Below, in pieces: positions 19,322-27,808 of a stretch of DNA of 64,000 bases. This stretch comes from Paraburkholderia bannensis (GTDB lineage Bacteria; Pseudomonadota; Gammaproteobacteria; Burkholderiales; Burkholderiaceae), in assembly GCF_014200455.1 (NCBI RefSeq), contig NZ_JACHBW010000007.1:62001-126000 (forward strand), read 5' to 3'. Within the stretch, counting starts at the first letter, position 1; each line of letters opens with the position of its first letter. The notes under the pieces were generated by a model that was given only the letters and a program-made list of their open reading frames with translations, ran no database searches and was not told the DNA's origin. Position numbers and translations under genes: made by a program.

Positions 19322-19759
19322 TCAGCCGAGCTTGGCCGCGTGCAGCCCGATGCGGTTGCCTTCGGTATCGATGAAAAAGCCGATATAGCCGTAGTTGTTC
19401 GGCAGTTCGAGCGCCGGGCCTTGCCGCTTGCCGCCCGCTTTTTCGACGCGATCGAGCGCGGCCGTGACCGAGGGCTGGGCGTTCAGATAGACGAGCACGC
19501 CTTTCGGGTCCGGCTTGGCGTCCTGCGGATTGAAGACGATGCAGCCGCCGGTTTCGCTGGCCGAATGGCCGAAGATCGCGATCGGCACGCCGCCGATCAC
19601 TTCGCGTTGCAGTGAGGTATCGAGAGCGGATTCATAGAAGCGCGCCGCGCGATCGAGATCGTGCGCGGGGATTTCGAACCACGCGATCACGCGGGCGGCG
19701 GGTGAGGCCGGGGCTTGCTGGGGCACGGTCTGGGGCACTTCGAGCATTTCGGTGGACAT
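19322..19759 (-). CDS. VOC family (glyoxalase/bleomycin resistance fold) protein
   Basis: 145 residues with the paired beta-alpha-beta-beta-beta pattern of the vicinal oxygen chelate superfamily: VIAWFEIPAHDLDRAARFYE at the start of the first module and the terminal GYIGFFIDTEGNRIGLH strand. The metal ligand positions are only partly recognisable, so enzymatic activity is uncertain. AGGAG lies 8 nt before the start. Immediately upstream of the WYL regulator, which probably controls it. Confidence 0.87.
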   Translation of the reverse strand: MSTEMLEVPQTVPQQAPASPAARVIAWFEIPAHDLDRAARFYESALDTSLQREVIGGVPIAIFGHSASETGGCIVFNPQDAKPDPKGVLVYLNAQPSVTAALDRVEKAGGKRQGPALELPNNYGYIGFFIDTEGNRIGLHAAKLG

Positions 19760-20097
19760 GATGCGCTCCTGGGGGGACGGCGTAGACGTTCGGATGGCGG
19801 CGGCTGGCGGGATGCCAATACGCCGGCCCCGTGCGCGATGTGGCGTGCGTCTTGGGGTAGAGGCAGTGTGCGGGAGTGCTGCTGACAGCGTCCTGTCAGT
19901 AGCTGCGCGGCCGCCTTGCGCTCTCATTGGCAGCTCTCATTGGCATCGGCTCGCGCCGCTTCGTGCCGGTTTGCGCGGGTTTGTGCGGGTCTGTGGACAA
20001 GCAATTTCGAACTTTTTCGAGAGAGACGCGCGCGCGACTCTGCTGTAATCGGCGTATCCGCTTCCACGACGGCACACTTGCCGCTTCCACGCCTCTC
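19760..20097. other. 338-bp divergent spacer between the VOC gene and the glycosyltransferase
   Basis: Besides the palindrome at 19882-19899, it holds two perfect tandem copies of a 13-bp unit (GCTCTCATTGGCA at 19920-19932 and 19933-19945), then a less GC-rich stretch at 20004-20025 before the plus-strand gene, a likely promoter area. No gene is evident. Confidence 0.6.
19882..19899 (-). promoter_or_regulatory. Candidate operator palindrome upstream of the VOC-WYL pair
   Basis: CTGACAG and CTGTCAG form a perfect 7-bp inverted repeat with a 4-nt centre, 123 bp upstream of the VOC start. Its position suggests a binding site for the adjacent WYL regulator; this is inference from location and symmetry. 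Confidence 0.45.
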
Positions 20098-20892
20098 ATG
20101 TCTCCAAACGTTTCGATCATCACGCCTACCGCGAACCGCGAGGCGTTTCTTCCCGCCATCGCGCGCTGCGTGGCGCGCCAGCAAATCGACTGGGAATGGC
20201 TCGTCCTCGACGACAGCCCGCAGCCGAGCGCCTTCATGCAGCAACTCGCGCGCAGCGACGCGCGAGTGCGCTACTACTGGTCGAAGACGCCGATATCGAT
20301 CGGCGCGAAGCGCAACTGGCTCGTGGCTGAATCGAGGTCCGACGTCATCGCCCACTTCGACGACGACGATCACTACGCCGCCCACTATCTCCGCGACATG
20401 ACGCGCATGCTGCATGAAAACGACGCCGCGCTCATGAAGCTATCCACGTTCTGGATGTATGCGCCTCACACGCAGTTTCTCGGCTATATGGATCTGAATG
20501 CGCGCGTTGGTTTGCACTACGAACTGCGTGGCCGGTCAGTTAGCACCGTGACATTCCACGAGAAGATGCAGATCGGCGCGGATTTCATCCTCTTTTACGG
20601 CTTCGCCTACGTGTATCGCAAGGCGCTATTCGACACCGCGCGTTACGACGACGTGAATCTGGGCGAAGACGAGAGCTTTATCCGGCGGGTGGTGGAGGCG
20701 GGCGGGAAAGTGCTGGCCGCCGAGGATACGCAGGCGAGCTGCCTGCATCTGATCCATCCGGCGTCGACCTCGCGCTGTTTCTCGCGCTACGCCTTGCCGA
20801 TGTTTCTGCTGCCGAAACTGTTTCCGGAGTACGAAGGATATCCGCTGCCCGTCGAAGCCGGCGGTGCGCAAGTCGGGCCTGCGCGCGTCTGA
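20098..20892 (+). CDS. Family 2 glycosyltransferase
   Basis: 264 residues with a GT-A fold: N-terminal VSIITPTANREAFLPA, the nucleotide-sugar-binding FDDDDHYA segment (DXD-type metal site near residue 87) and the GEDESFIRRVVEAG block typical of the acceptor side of family 2 enzymes. No membrane segment, so a soluble or peripheral enzyme. It stands alone: no other polysaccharide gene is nearby, and it converges with the methyltransferase gene 34 bp downstream. Sugar donor and acceptor cannot be assigned. Confidence 0.85.
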   Translation: MSPNVSIITPTANREAFLPAIARCVARQQIDWEWLVLDDSPQPSAFMQQLARSDARVRYYWSKTPISIGAKRNWLVAESRSDVIAHFDDDDHYAAHYLRDMTRMLHENDAALMKLSTFWMYAPHTQFLGYMDLNARVGLHYELRGRSVSTVTFHEKMQIGADFILFYGFAYVYRKALFDTARYDDVNLGEDESFIRRVVEAGGKVLAAEDTQASCLHLIHPASTSRCFSRYALPMFLLPKLFPEYEGYPLPVEAGGAQVGPARV

Positions 20893-20926
20893 TTGTTGTC
20901 TGAGGCGCGCAGGACCGGTTCGGGGT

Positions 20927-22240
20927 TTAGCCCGCGTTATTTTCGTCCGATGCGGCGTCCTTCGCCGGACGCTGGCGCACGCTGCCCGCGATCAGGTCGA
21001 AGCGGAACAGGCGGCATTCGAGCGCACCGTTGAAAAGCGGCGTCTTGGCCGCTTCGCGCAGGCGCAACTGGCCCGGCAGCTTGCGGTCCGAGGTGAGGAA
21101 GAACGCGCGCCAGCCCGTGAAGCGCTGCTTGAGTGCGTCGCCGAGCGCCTGGAAGAACTCGGCGTCGGGCGCGTCGGTGTGGGCGCGGCGGAACGAATCG
21201 GGCGCGTCGTAGCCGTCGTCGTCACGCGGATTGCGTTCGCGCAACTCGCCACGCGCGTTGCGCCCGCGCACCTCGATACGCTCGCCATACGGCGGATTGG
21301 CCACCAGGATGCCTTCGCCCGCTGCGGGCGGCGTCATGTTGCGCGCGTCGATCTGCTTGAGCGGCACATTGCCGAGACCCGCGCGCGAGAAATTGGCGCG
21401 CGCCTTTTCCAGCATGACGTCCGAGATGTCGCTGCCGAAGATCTGCAGATCCTTCGCGCGGCTCATCGCCGTATTGCGCGCCGTGTTGGCTTCGCTTTTC
21501 AGATGACGCCATGCGGCCGTATCGGCTTGCTTCAGACGCTCGAAACCGAAGCTGCGCGACAGGCCGGGCGCGATATCCATTGCGACCTGGCAGGCTTCGG
21601 CGAGGAAGGTGCCGGAACCGCACATCGGGTCATAGAGCGGCTGCTCGGGCGACCAGTTGGTCAGACGCAGGATGCCGGCGGCGAGATTCTCGCGCAGCGG
21701 CGCGGCGCCCTTGTCCAGACGCCAGCCGCGCTTGAAGAGCGGCTCGCCGGACGTATCGAGGTAGAGCGTGCAGTCGGTGGTGGTGAGGAAGGCGAAGATG
21801 CGCACATCCGGATACGCGGTGTCGACGCTCGGACGCGAGCCGGCCTTGTCGCGCATGCGGTCGCAGATCGCGTCCTTCACGCGCAGCGTGGCGAATTCGA
21901 GGCTGCGCAGCGGCGATTTGATCGCGGTGATGTCGATGCGGATCGTCTCGTTGGGCGAGAACCACTTCTCCCACTGCTGCTCGCGCGCAAGCGCGTAGAT
22001 ATCCTGCTCGCCGCGATATGGACGCTGGGCGATCTTCAGGAGCACGCGGCTGGCGATGCGCGAATGCAGGTTCGCGGCCATGCCGCCGGCCCAGTTGCCG
22101 CGGAAATGCACGCCGCCGGGGACTTCGGCGCCGACCTGGAGCGCGCCGGGCGGCAAACGCCGTTGCGCGGTTTCGGCCAGTTCGGCGGCGAGCGCGGCTT
22201 CAAGGCCACGCGGGCAGGGAGCAAAAAAATCGAAAGACAT
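20927..22240 (-). CDS. THUMP-domain class I SAM-dependent RNA methyltransferase (RlmL-N like)
   Basis: 437 residues. An N-terminal ferredoxin-like and THUMP RNA-binding region (MSFDFFAPCPRGLEAALAAE onward) precedes a Rossmann methyltransferase domain with DPMCGSGTFLAEA as the SAM motif and NPPYGERIE as the N6/N2-type catalytic motif. It corresponds to the N-terminal half of E. coli RlmL (m2G2445 of 23S rRNA) without the fused RlmK domain. The exact target base is inferred. A DDDGYDAP-containing insert between NPPYGERIE and the C-terminal helices is acidic and poorly conserved-looking. Confidence 0.88.
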   Translation of the reverse strand: MSFDFFAPCPRGLEAALAAELAETAQRRLPPGALQVGAEVPGGVHFRGNWAGGMAANLHSRIASRVLLKIAQRPYRGEQDIYALAREQQWEKWFSPNETIRIDITAIKSPLRSLEFATLRVKDAICDRMRDKAGSRPSVDTAYPDVRIFAFLTTTDCTLYLDTSGEPLFKRGWRLDKGAAPLRENLAAGILRLTNWSPEQPLYDPMCGSGTFLAEACQVAMDIAPGLSRSFGFERLKQADTAAWRHLKSEANTARNTAMSRAKDLQIFGSDISDVMLEKARANFSRAGLGNVPLKQIDARNMTPPAAGEGILVANPPYGERIEVRGRNARGELRERNPRDDDGYDAPDSFRRAHTDAPDAEFFQALGDALKQRFTGWRAFFLTSDRKLPGQLRLREAAKTPLFNGALECRLFRFDLIAGSVRQRPAKDAASDENNAG

Positions 22241-22344
22241 GAGGAGAGAGGGGACGCTGCGGGGAAGGCGCTATTGTACGCGGGTTATTGCGCGGGGCCG
22301 GGCGGCGTGGTGCGGGCTGTGGCTGGCGCGCATGTGCGCAAGCC

Positions 22345-22635
22345 TCAAGCCGCGTCGCGGGCGAGCGGCTTGATCTTCGGCCGGGGCTGGCGGCTGGCTT
22401 GCCAGAGGTCCCACTGGTTCTGCATCCCGAGCCAGAGATCCGCCGAAGTGCCGAGCCAGGCCGAGAGGCGCAGGGCGATATTGGCTGTCACGCTGGCTTT
22501 GCCGTTCAGGATATTCGACAGCGTCACACGGTTGATCTGGAGCGCATTTGCGGCTTCCGTCACCGTCATGTCCTGCGGAATCCATTCGCGCAGTACCTCG
22601 CCCGGGTGCGCCGGGTTATGCATTCTGCTGCTCAT
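22345..22635 (-). CDS. higA: HigA family antitoxin (XRE-type HTH)
   Basis: 96 residues. HigA signature near the start (MHNPAHPGEVLREW) followed by an XRE helix-turn-helix (MTVTEAANALQINRVTLSNILNG). It neutralises HigB and usually represses its own operon. The gene begins 9 nt after the higB stop, in the toxin-first order typical of higBA. A start four codons further in, at 22623, is equally plausible. The C-terminus is Lys/Arg-rich. Confidence 0.94.
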   Translation of the reverse strand: MSSRMHNPAHPGEVLREWIPQDMTVTEAANALQINRVTLSNILNGKASVTANIALRLSAWLGTSADLWLGMQNQWDLWQASRQPRPKIKPLARDAA

Positions 22636-22644
22636 GCCTGTCCT

Positions 22645-22923
22645 TTAGTGGTAGTCCTGATAATCGAGGAGGATTGCATTCTCGCCTTCGAACGTGAAGG
22701 TAAGACGCCAGTTGCCGTTCACCCAGACGGCCCAGTGATCGCGGAGATCGCCGCTCAGCGCATGCAGGCGCCAGCACGGCACCTTCATGTCTTGCGGTCC
22801 CATTGCTTGATCGAGCGCAGTGAGCAAAATGCGCAGCCTGCTTGCGTGATGCGGCTGGATTCCAGCCCTGCTTCCGTCCAGGTAAAGAGCGGCCAGACCT
22901 TTGTGCCGAAAGGTTTTTATCAT
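22645..22923 (-). CDS. higB: HigB family toxin (RelE/ParE fold)
   Basis: 92 residues. The N-terminal MIKTFRHKGLAALYLDGS and the C-terminal WRLTFTFEGENAILLDYQDYH match HigB, a ribosome-dependent mRNA interferase. It starts at the first codon of the family and is followed directly by higA. Upstream, a TGTAG/CTACA repeat (22929-22947) sits within 25 bp of the start and a TTGCAA/TACAGT promoter-like pair is spaced by 17 nt, which would give a very short 5' leader. Confidence 0.94.
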   Translation of the reverse strand: MIKTFRHKGLAALYLDGSRAGIQPHHASRLRILLTALDQAMGPQDMKVPCWRLHALSGDLRDHWAVWVNGNWRLTFTFEGENAILLDYQDYH

Positions 22924-22928
22924 GCGAC

Positions 22929-22947
22929 TGTAGCCTATGTGACTACA
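22929..22947 (-). promoter_or_regulatory. Candidate HigA operator upstream of higB
   Basis: TGTAG, 9 nt, CTACA: a short dyad overlapping the likely higBA promoter, where HigA proteins normally bind. The arms are short, so this is a weak call. Confidence 0.3.
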
Positions 22948-22991
22948 CGTTGCAACTGCCTTGAGATGGCATGTCGCGGTGCAGGAAGGGT

Positions 22992-23043
22992 TGAGGAACG
23001 CTCCGTCGAAACATGGAACACAGGCGTTCCTCAGCGTCGCATC
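22992..23043. repeat. Perfect 10-bp inverted repeat upstream of higBA
   Basis: TGAGGAACGC at 22992-23001 and GCGTTCCTCA at 23034-23043, 32 nt apart, lie between higB and the large membrane-protein gene. They could be the foot of a longer hairpin ending the upstream minus-strand transcript. Confidence 0.6.
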
Positions 23044-23117
23044 AAGGCTCGCCGCGATGTTTGGGGCGCATCAGACCGGCCTGCGGCGTTGACCGATCGG
23101 CATATCAAACCGCCCAC

Positions 23118-25286
23118 TCATTCGTTGTCTTCGCGCAACTCCCCCCGCCGGATCGGCCACACCAGCGACATAGGATGCCGCCTCACGCGCCGCCAGAAAG
23201 CGCGCATCAGCGGGCGCACGTCGCGGCGGCCGAGGTCGCGCGAGCGCAGCGCCATATGCAGCGCAAGCGCAAAGCTCACCGTCACATTGAGCACGGCCAT
23301 GCTGGCCACGCCCGCCACGGCCCACCAGAGTTCGCCGCTTCCCAGCGTGCGGGTGCCGAGCACGCCCAGTGCCACGCCGATCGAGCCCGCCGACAAGGTG
23401 ACGTGCCGCACCTCGAAGTGGAACGCCACGGCGGACACGATCGCCGGCCCCAGACCGAGCAGCATGCCGAGCGCCAGATTGCCCCACACGCCCGCCGCAT
23501 TCACGCGGCAAAAGCGCGCCAGACGCGCCGCGCCCGAAGCGCCCAGCGTCATGCGCAGACGCCGGTTCCAGGCGAGCGCATCCTCGACGCGATGGAGTAC
23601 GAACCAGTTGTCCGCCCATCCGGCGAACAGACTCGACGCCCACAGCAGCACGCCCGTGAGCGCGGCATAGAGCGGCGTCGGCCCGAGCAGCGAGAACGAC
23701 TGCAGCGTGGCGTGGGCCTTCGCGGGCGAGATCAGATTGACGTGGAACAGCCAGCCGCAGGCGAGCTGGATCGCCAGACAGGCGGGAAACACCAGCAGCA
23801 CATTGCCGAGCACGGCGGCCGCCTGGGTGCGGATCAGCGCCACCACCGACGAGACGAAGCGCGCCCGGCCCGCCGCCACGTTCGTGCCATCGAGTTCGCG
23901 AGCAAGCGTAGGCGCGGTCATGGCAGGCTGCTTGGTCGCGAGCGAGAAGTGACAGAAGTGCATCACGAGGAAGCTCGCCGCGTAATTGATTCCAGCGAAT
24001 AAGCCTTCGATCATCGATGGCAGATGCGCGCCCGTCACGCCGAATTTCACGTACACGGTGACGGCGGTGACGAGGCCGCCGCCCGCCGCCATGCGCAGCA
24101 TCGTGAGGTACTCGGCGCGATCGCGTGCGATGTAGTGCTCGCCGGTATCGGCGGACAGTTCCACGACCTTGCGCGAGAGCAGCGCGAAGTTGCTGCGCAC
24201 GAGGTGCGAAACGCTCTGGCTGCGCTGGTTCGCGCTGATGAGATCGGCGACGAGACGCGCCTGGGTCGGGGCGTCGTCGGCGGCCATCCAGGCGTCGAGC
24301 AGACGTTCGGCGCGCACGATGCGCATGCGCATGCGTTCGACCTGGAACACGGTGTCGACGCGCACGCCATGGCGATAGAGATGAGCGAAAACGTCGTCGG
24401 TGGCTTTGCGGCAGTCGTCGAGCAACAGGCGCAGCCAGCTCACTTCCTGCAGCAGGCGCGCGGGCTCGCCCGCGTCGCGCGCGTTTTCCACCGCGAGCAG
24501 CGCGCGCGTGAGGCGAAAGAACGGCAGCTTTTCGACGGCGACGCGCGCGTCGTCGCTGGACAGGCGGCTGCGCACCGTCGGCGAGAGACCGGTCGAGCTG
24601 ATCTGGCAGGTCAGGTTGTGCAGCGCCGTCAGCAGGTCAAGCGAGAAGTCGCCGGGCAGTCTGGCGGCTGGAGTTGCTTGAGCGGTTTGGGCGTTTTGAG
24701 CGGCTTCTGCGGAGCCGACGTTTTCGGCGATCGCAGGCGCAGGCGCTGGCTCGGCGATCAAAGCCTGCAGGCGCTTGAGCAGGTCAGCGGGCAAGGTCGC
24801 GATCCACTCGGGATCGTGCGCAGCCGGAAACATCAGCGTGACGAGCGCGGCGAGGTCGCGACGGTTGGGCGCGGGCGGGATCAGCTGCGCCTGCACGCGC
24901 TCGACCAGCGCACCCAGCAGACCCGAATGCACGGGCATGCCGGCATCGCAGAGCAGCGAAATGCTGTCGCTATCGCGCAGCAGCTTGCGCACCATCGCGC
25001 CGACATTGGCTTTCCACGCCGGGTTGCGGTCGAGCACGTGCAGCAGATAGCGCACGCGCACATGCTCGGGCGGCGTGCGCTGAGGAGCATCGGGTGTGGG
25101 TTCGGACGCCGCATCGGCATCGAGCTTGCCGCGCCGGTGAATCCAGTGCGCAAGCTCGATCAGCCAGTCGCTGCGTTCGGCATAGGGGGCATCGGCATCG
25201 GCGCTGGCGAGCAGCGCGTCGAGCTGCTGTCCGGCGCTGCGGGAGGCGCGCCATTTTTTCCAGAGCGTCGGAATCGAACGGAACAT
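23118..25286 (-). CDS. Large membrane protein of the 'site-specific recombinase' (Gcr, PF10136) family
   Basis: 722 residues. The N-terminal two thirds are soluble and helix-rich, with a low-complexity Ala/Pro/Gln linker near residues 180-215; the C-terminal third has several hydrophobic segments (for example AAVLGNVLLVFPACLAIQLA and LYAALTGVLLWASSLFAGW). The family name comes from an early gonococcal recombination phenotype, but I see neither tyrosine- nor serine-recombinase catalytic residues, so a membrane function is more likely. I use the Met at 25286 (MFRSIPTLWKKW); another start at 25319 is possible, and neither has a good ribosome site. Confidence 0.8.
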   Translation of the reverse strand: MFRSIPTLWKKWRASRSAGQQLDALLASADADAPYAERSDWLIELAHWIHRRGKLDADAASEPTPDAPQRTPPEHVRVRYLLHVLDRNPAWKANVGAMVRKLLRDSDSISLLCDAGMPVHSGLLGALVERVQAQLIPPAPNRRDLAALVTLMFPAAHDPEWIATLPADLLKRLQALIAEPAPAPAIAENVGSAEAAQNAQTAQATPAARLPGDFSLDLLTALHNLTCQISSTGLSPTVRSRLSSDDARVAVEKLPFFRLTRALLAVENARDAGEPARLLQEVSWLRLLLDDCRKATDDVFAHLYRHGVRVDTVFQVERMRMRIVRAERLLDAWMAADDAPTQARLVADLISANQRSQSVSHLVRSNFALLSRKVVELSADTGEHYIARDRAEYLTMLRMAAGGGLVTAVTVYVKFGVTGAHLPSMIEGLFAGINYAASFLVMHFCHFSLATKQPAMTAPTLARELDGTNVAAGRARFVSSVVALIRTQAAAVLGNVLLVFPACLAIQLACGWLFHVNLISPAKAHATLQSFSLLGPTPLYAALTGVLLWASSLFAGWADNWFVLHRVEDALAWNRRLRMTLGASGAARLARFCRVNAAGVWGNLALGMLLGLGPAIVSAVAFHFEVRHVTLSAGSIGVALGVLGTRTLGSGELWWAVAGVASMAVLNVTVSFALALHMALRSRDLGRRDVRPLMRAFWRRVRRHPMSLVWPIRRGELREDNE

Positions 25287-25424
25287 ACGAGAGTGTCGGG
25301 CAGTGAGGCAAGCCGACATTATCGCGGGCCGCGCGATTTGAGCTATTCGAAATGGCTCAACGTGGGCAGCACAAGGAGGCGACGCGGCGCCGGTCGCACC
25401 GCGTCGTCCTGGCGGGTCTTGCCG

Positions 25425-26198
25425 TTAGCCCGCTGAAGCGGCGGCAGGCGCAATCTGCGGGCAGGCGATGCTGGCGGGCGCTTTCATGCGCACGGCGGCT
25501 TTCGCGCCGCCTTTCATCGACGTAGAGGATGTCGATGCCGGCATACCCGGCTGCGGCGCGGCGGCTAGCGCACGCACGCCGCTCGAAATCGCCTGCGAGA
25601 GATCGGCCACCGCGCGGCGATGACCAACCACCAGCGCGTCATAGCCATCGCCGACAGGCTCGTTGAGCACGCTGCGGCAGGTCATGACCGTCTGCGTATC
25701 GAGCGCGCGCACGCTCCAGACCGCGTCGATCAGCGCATGCGAGCCGGGCCACGATTCGAAGCGCTGTACGTTCACGCTGACGCGATACACCGGCACGTTG
25801 TCCGGATGCGGCGAACCGTACACGTCGATGGTGTTCAGCTGCTGCGTGAGGTCGCCCGAAAGCGCGCGGCGGATTTCGTCGCCGGGCATCGAAGCCCAGC
25901 GTTCCTGCTCCAGCACCTTCACCTGGGTGGCGTCGCTCTGTACCACGAGCTGGGCCTTCGCGACCTGCGGCGGCACGTCCACCGGCGCAAGCTCGATCAG
26001 CCAGGCCGGATTGGTGGGGCCGGCCGTGGCGGCCGCAGCCGCCGGAGTACGGGCGCCGTCGCCGCTCGGGCTGAGCGTGTAGAAGCGGCTGGCCGGCGAG
26101 GCGCAGCCTGCCAGCGCCGCCCCGAGGGTCAGGGCGAACGCCGAGGCGAGCACCGGAAGGGCGGCGGGAAGCCGGAGGGTGAGCCGGCGAAACGTCAT
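25425..26198 (-). CDS. pqiC: PqiC-type outer-membrane lipoprotein
   Basis: 257 residues. A lipoprotein signal peptide ends in the lipobox LAGC with the acylated Cys at residue 32; the mature domain is the ABC-type transport auxiliary lipoprotein fold (PqiC/YmbA), starting SRFYTLSPSGDG. PqiC is thought to dock the PqiB tunnel at the outer membrane. The start overlaps the pqiB stop codon (ATGA). Last gene of the pqiA-pqiA-pqiB-pqiC operon. The C-terminus carries a Ser/Thr/Lys/Ala-rich tail of about 45 residues. Confidence 0.9.
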   Translation of the reverse strand: MTFRRLTLRLPAALPVLASAFALTLGAALAGCASPASRFYTLSPSGDGARTPAAAAATAGPTNPAWLIELAPVDVPPQVAKAQLVVQSDATQVKVLEQERWASMPGDEIRRALSGDLTQQLNTIDVYGSPHPDNVPVYRVSVNVQRFESWPGSHALIDAVWSVRALDTQTVMTCRSVLNEPVGDGYDALVVGHRRAVADLSQAISSGVRALAAAPQPGMPASTSSTSMKGGAKAAVRMKAPASIACPQIAPAAASAG

Positions 26199-27808
26199 GG
26201 CTTGTCTCCTGATTTGCCGCGCAGCAGCGATTCGGGATGGCGCTCCAGATAGTCCGTGAGCGCGTTGAGGGATTGCAGCGTCCGCGTGAGTTCCTGCATC
26301 GCCTGATGGACGTCCGATTGCAGCGGCGAGTCCTGCTGCAGGGTGGACTGCGCGGCGCTGAAGGTCTTCTGTGCTTCGTCGAGGGTGCCCTTCATCTGCG
26401 GCAGTATCTCGTCGTTGACCTTGCCGAACAGCTGGTTCGCGTTCTTCAGCGACTCGTTCAGGTTGTTGCCGATCTTGTCGAACGGAATCTGATTGAGCTT
26501 CTTCGTGATGTCGGCGACCTGCTGCTGCAGCTCTTCCAGCGAGTTCGGCACCGTCGGCAGTTCCATCGGGTCGTGGTCGAGATCCGCCTTCGCGGGACCG
26601 GCCTTCGGGAACACGTCGAGCGCGATGTAGAGCTGGCCCGTGATCAGGTTGCCGGTGCGCAGCTGGCCGCGCAGCCCGCGCGCCACCAGACGCTTGACCA
26701 GCTCGCGGCTTTGCGGCGTATGCGGCGCCGGCGGCTCGCCGCGCGTGCGGCGCGACAGACGCAGCGGATACAGATCCATCGTCACCGGCATGGTGAAGTT
26801 GTGCTCCTTCGGGTCGTACTCGATGCCGATGTCGGTCACCTGGCCAAGCACGATGCCGCGGAAGTCCACCGTCGCGCCCACCGACAGGCCGCGCAGCGAC
26901 TGGTTGAAGTACATCACCACGCGCACCGGCGCGCCGTCCGGCTCGTGCATCGCTTCGCTTTCGTCGGAGGCGAGCGTGAAGGTGGCGTTGTCGGGTGCCT
27001 GCGGACCCATTGCCTGGCCGGCCGGCGCCTGGAAGGCGAGCCCGCCCACCACCACGGTCGCGAGCGACTGCGTGTTGACCTTGATGCCGCTGGAGTCGAG
27101 CTGCACGTTCACGCCGCTCGCATGCCACCAGCGCGTGTTGGTGCCCACGTACTGATCGTAGGGGGCGCTCACGAACACCTGCACGGTCACGCCAGTGCCG
27201 TCCTTGTCGAGCGAATAGCCCGTCACCTGACCAACCTGGATACGGCGATAGAAGATGGGCGTGCCGATATCGAGCGAGCCGAGCGTTTCGCTATGCAGCG
27301 TGTAGCGATGGCCTTTCTCGTCGATGGTCACGGCGGGCGGTGTTTCCAGCCCGTTGAATTCGCTTGCGGTTTCTTCCGAACGGCCCGCGTCGGCGCCGAT
27401 GTAGGAGCCCGAGAGCAAGGTGCCCAGGCCCGAGACGCCGCTCGCGCCGATGCGCGGACGCACGACCCAGAAGCGGCTGTCCTTTTTGGCGAAGTTTTCG
27501 GCGTCCTTGGTCAGCTCGACGGTCACGAGCACATGCGAGAGGTTCGGCGAGAGCTTGATGGCGCGCACCGAGCCGATATCGACGTCCTTGTATTTGACCT
27601 TGGTCTTGCCGGGCTCCAGACCTTCGGCGGTCATGAAACTGATGGTGATGGTCGGGCCGCGCATGGCGACCGACTTGACCACCAGCGCGACGCCGATCAG
27701 CGCCGCGATGAGCGGCACGATCCAGACGAGCGAAGGCAGCCAGCGTTTGGGCTTGACGATATCCGGCTCGGGCAGGTCCGGCGGATTCGGTCCTTGCGGA
27801 CTATTCAT
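26195..27808 (-). CDS. pqiB: Intermembrane transport protein PqiB (MCE protein)
   Basis: 537 residues: one N-terminal membrane helix (about residues 24-45, LPSLVWIVPLIAALIG), then three MlaD/MCE domains (each opening with a strand such as PTITISFMTAEGLEPGKTKV, HRYTLHSETLGSLDIGTPI and PVRVVMYFNQSLRGLSVGATV) and a C-terminal coiled coil of roughly 100 residues rich in Gln/Leu (for example LEELQQQVADITKKLNQI). MCE rings and the coiled-coil needle span the periplasm to carry lipids between membranes. Overlaps the upstream pqiA by 8 bp and the downstream pqiC by 4 bp. Confidence 0.95.
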   Translation of the reverse strand: MNSPQGPNPPDLPEPDIVKPKRWLPSLVWIVPLIAALIGVALVVKSVAMRGPTITISFMTAEGLEPGKTKVKYKDVDIGSVRAIKLSPNLSHVLVTVELTKDAENFAKKDSRFWVVRPRIGASGVSGLGTLLSGSYIGADAGRSEETASEFNGLETPPAVTIDEKGHRYTLHSETLGSLDIGTPIFYRRIQVGQVTGYSLDKDGTGVTVQVFVSAPYDQYVGTNTRWWHASGVNVQLDSSGIKVNTQSLATVVVGGLAFQAPAGQAMGPQAPDNATFTLASDESEAMHEPDGAPVRVVMYFNQSLRGLSVGATVDFRGIVLGQVTDIGIEYDPKEHNFTMPVTMDLYPLRLSRRTRGEPPAPHTPQSRELVKRLVARGLRGQLRTGNLITGQLYIALDVFPKAGPAKADLDHDPMELPTVPNSLEELQQQVADITKKLNQIPFDKIGNNLNESLKNANQLFGKVNDEILPQMKGTLDEAQKTFSAAQSTLQQDSPLQSDVHQAMQELTRTLQSLNALTDYLERHPESLLRGKSGDKP

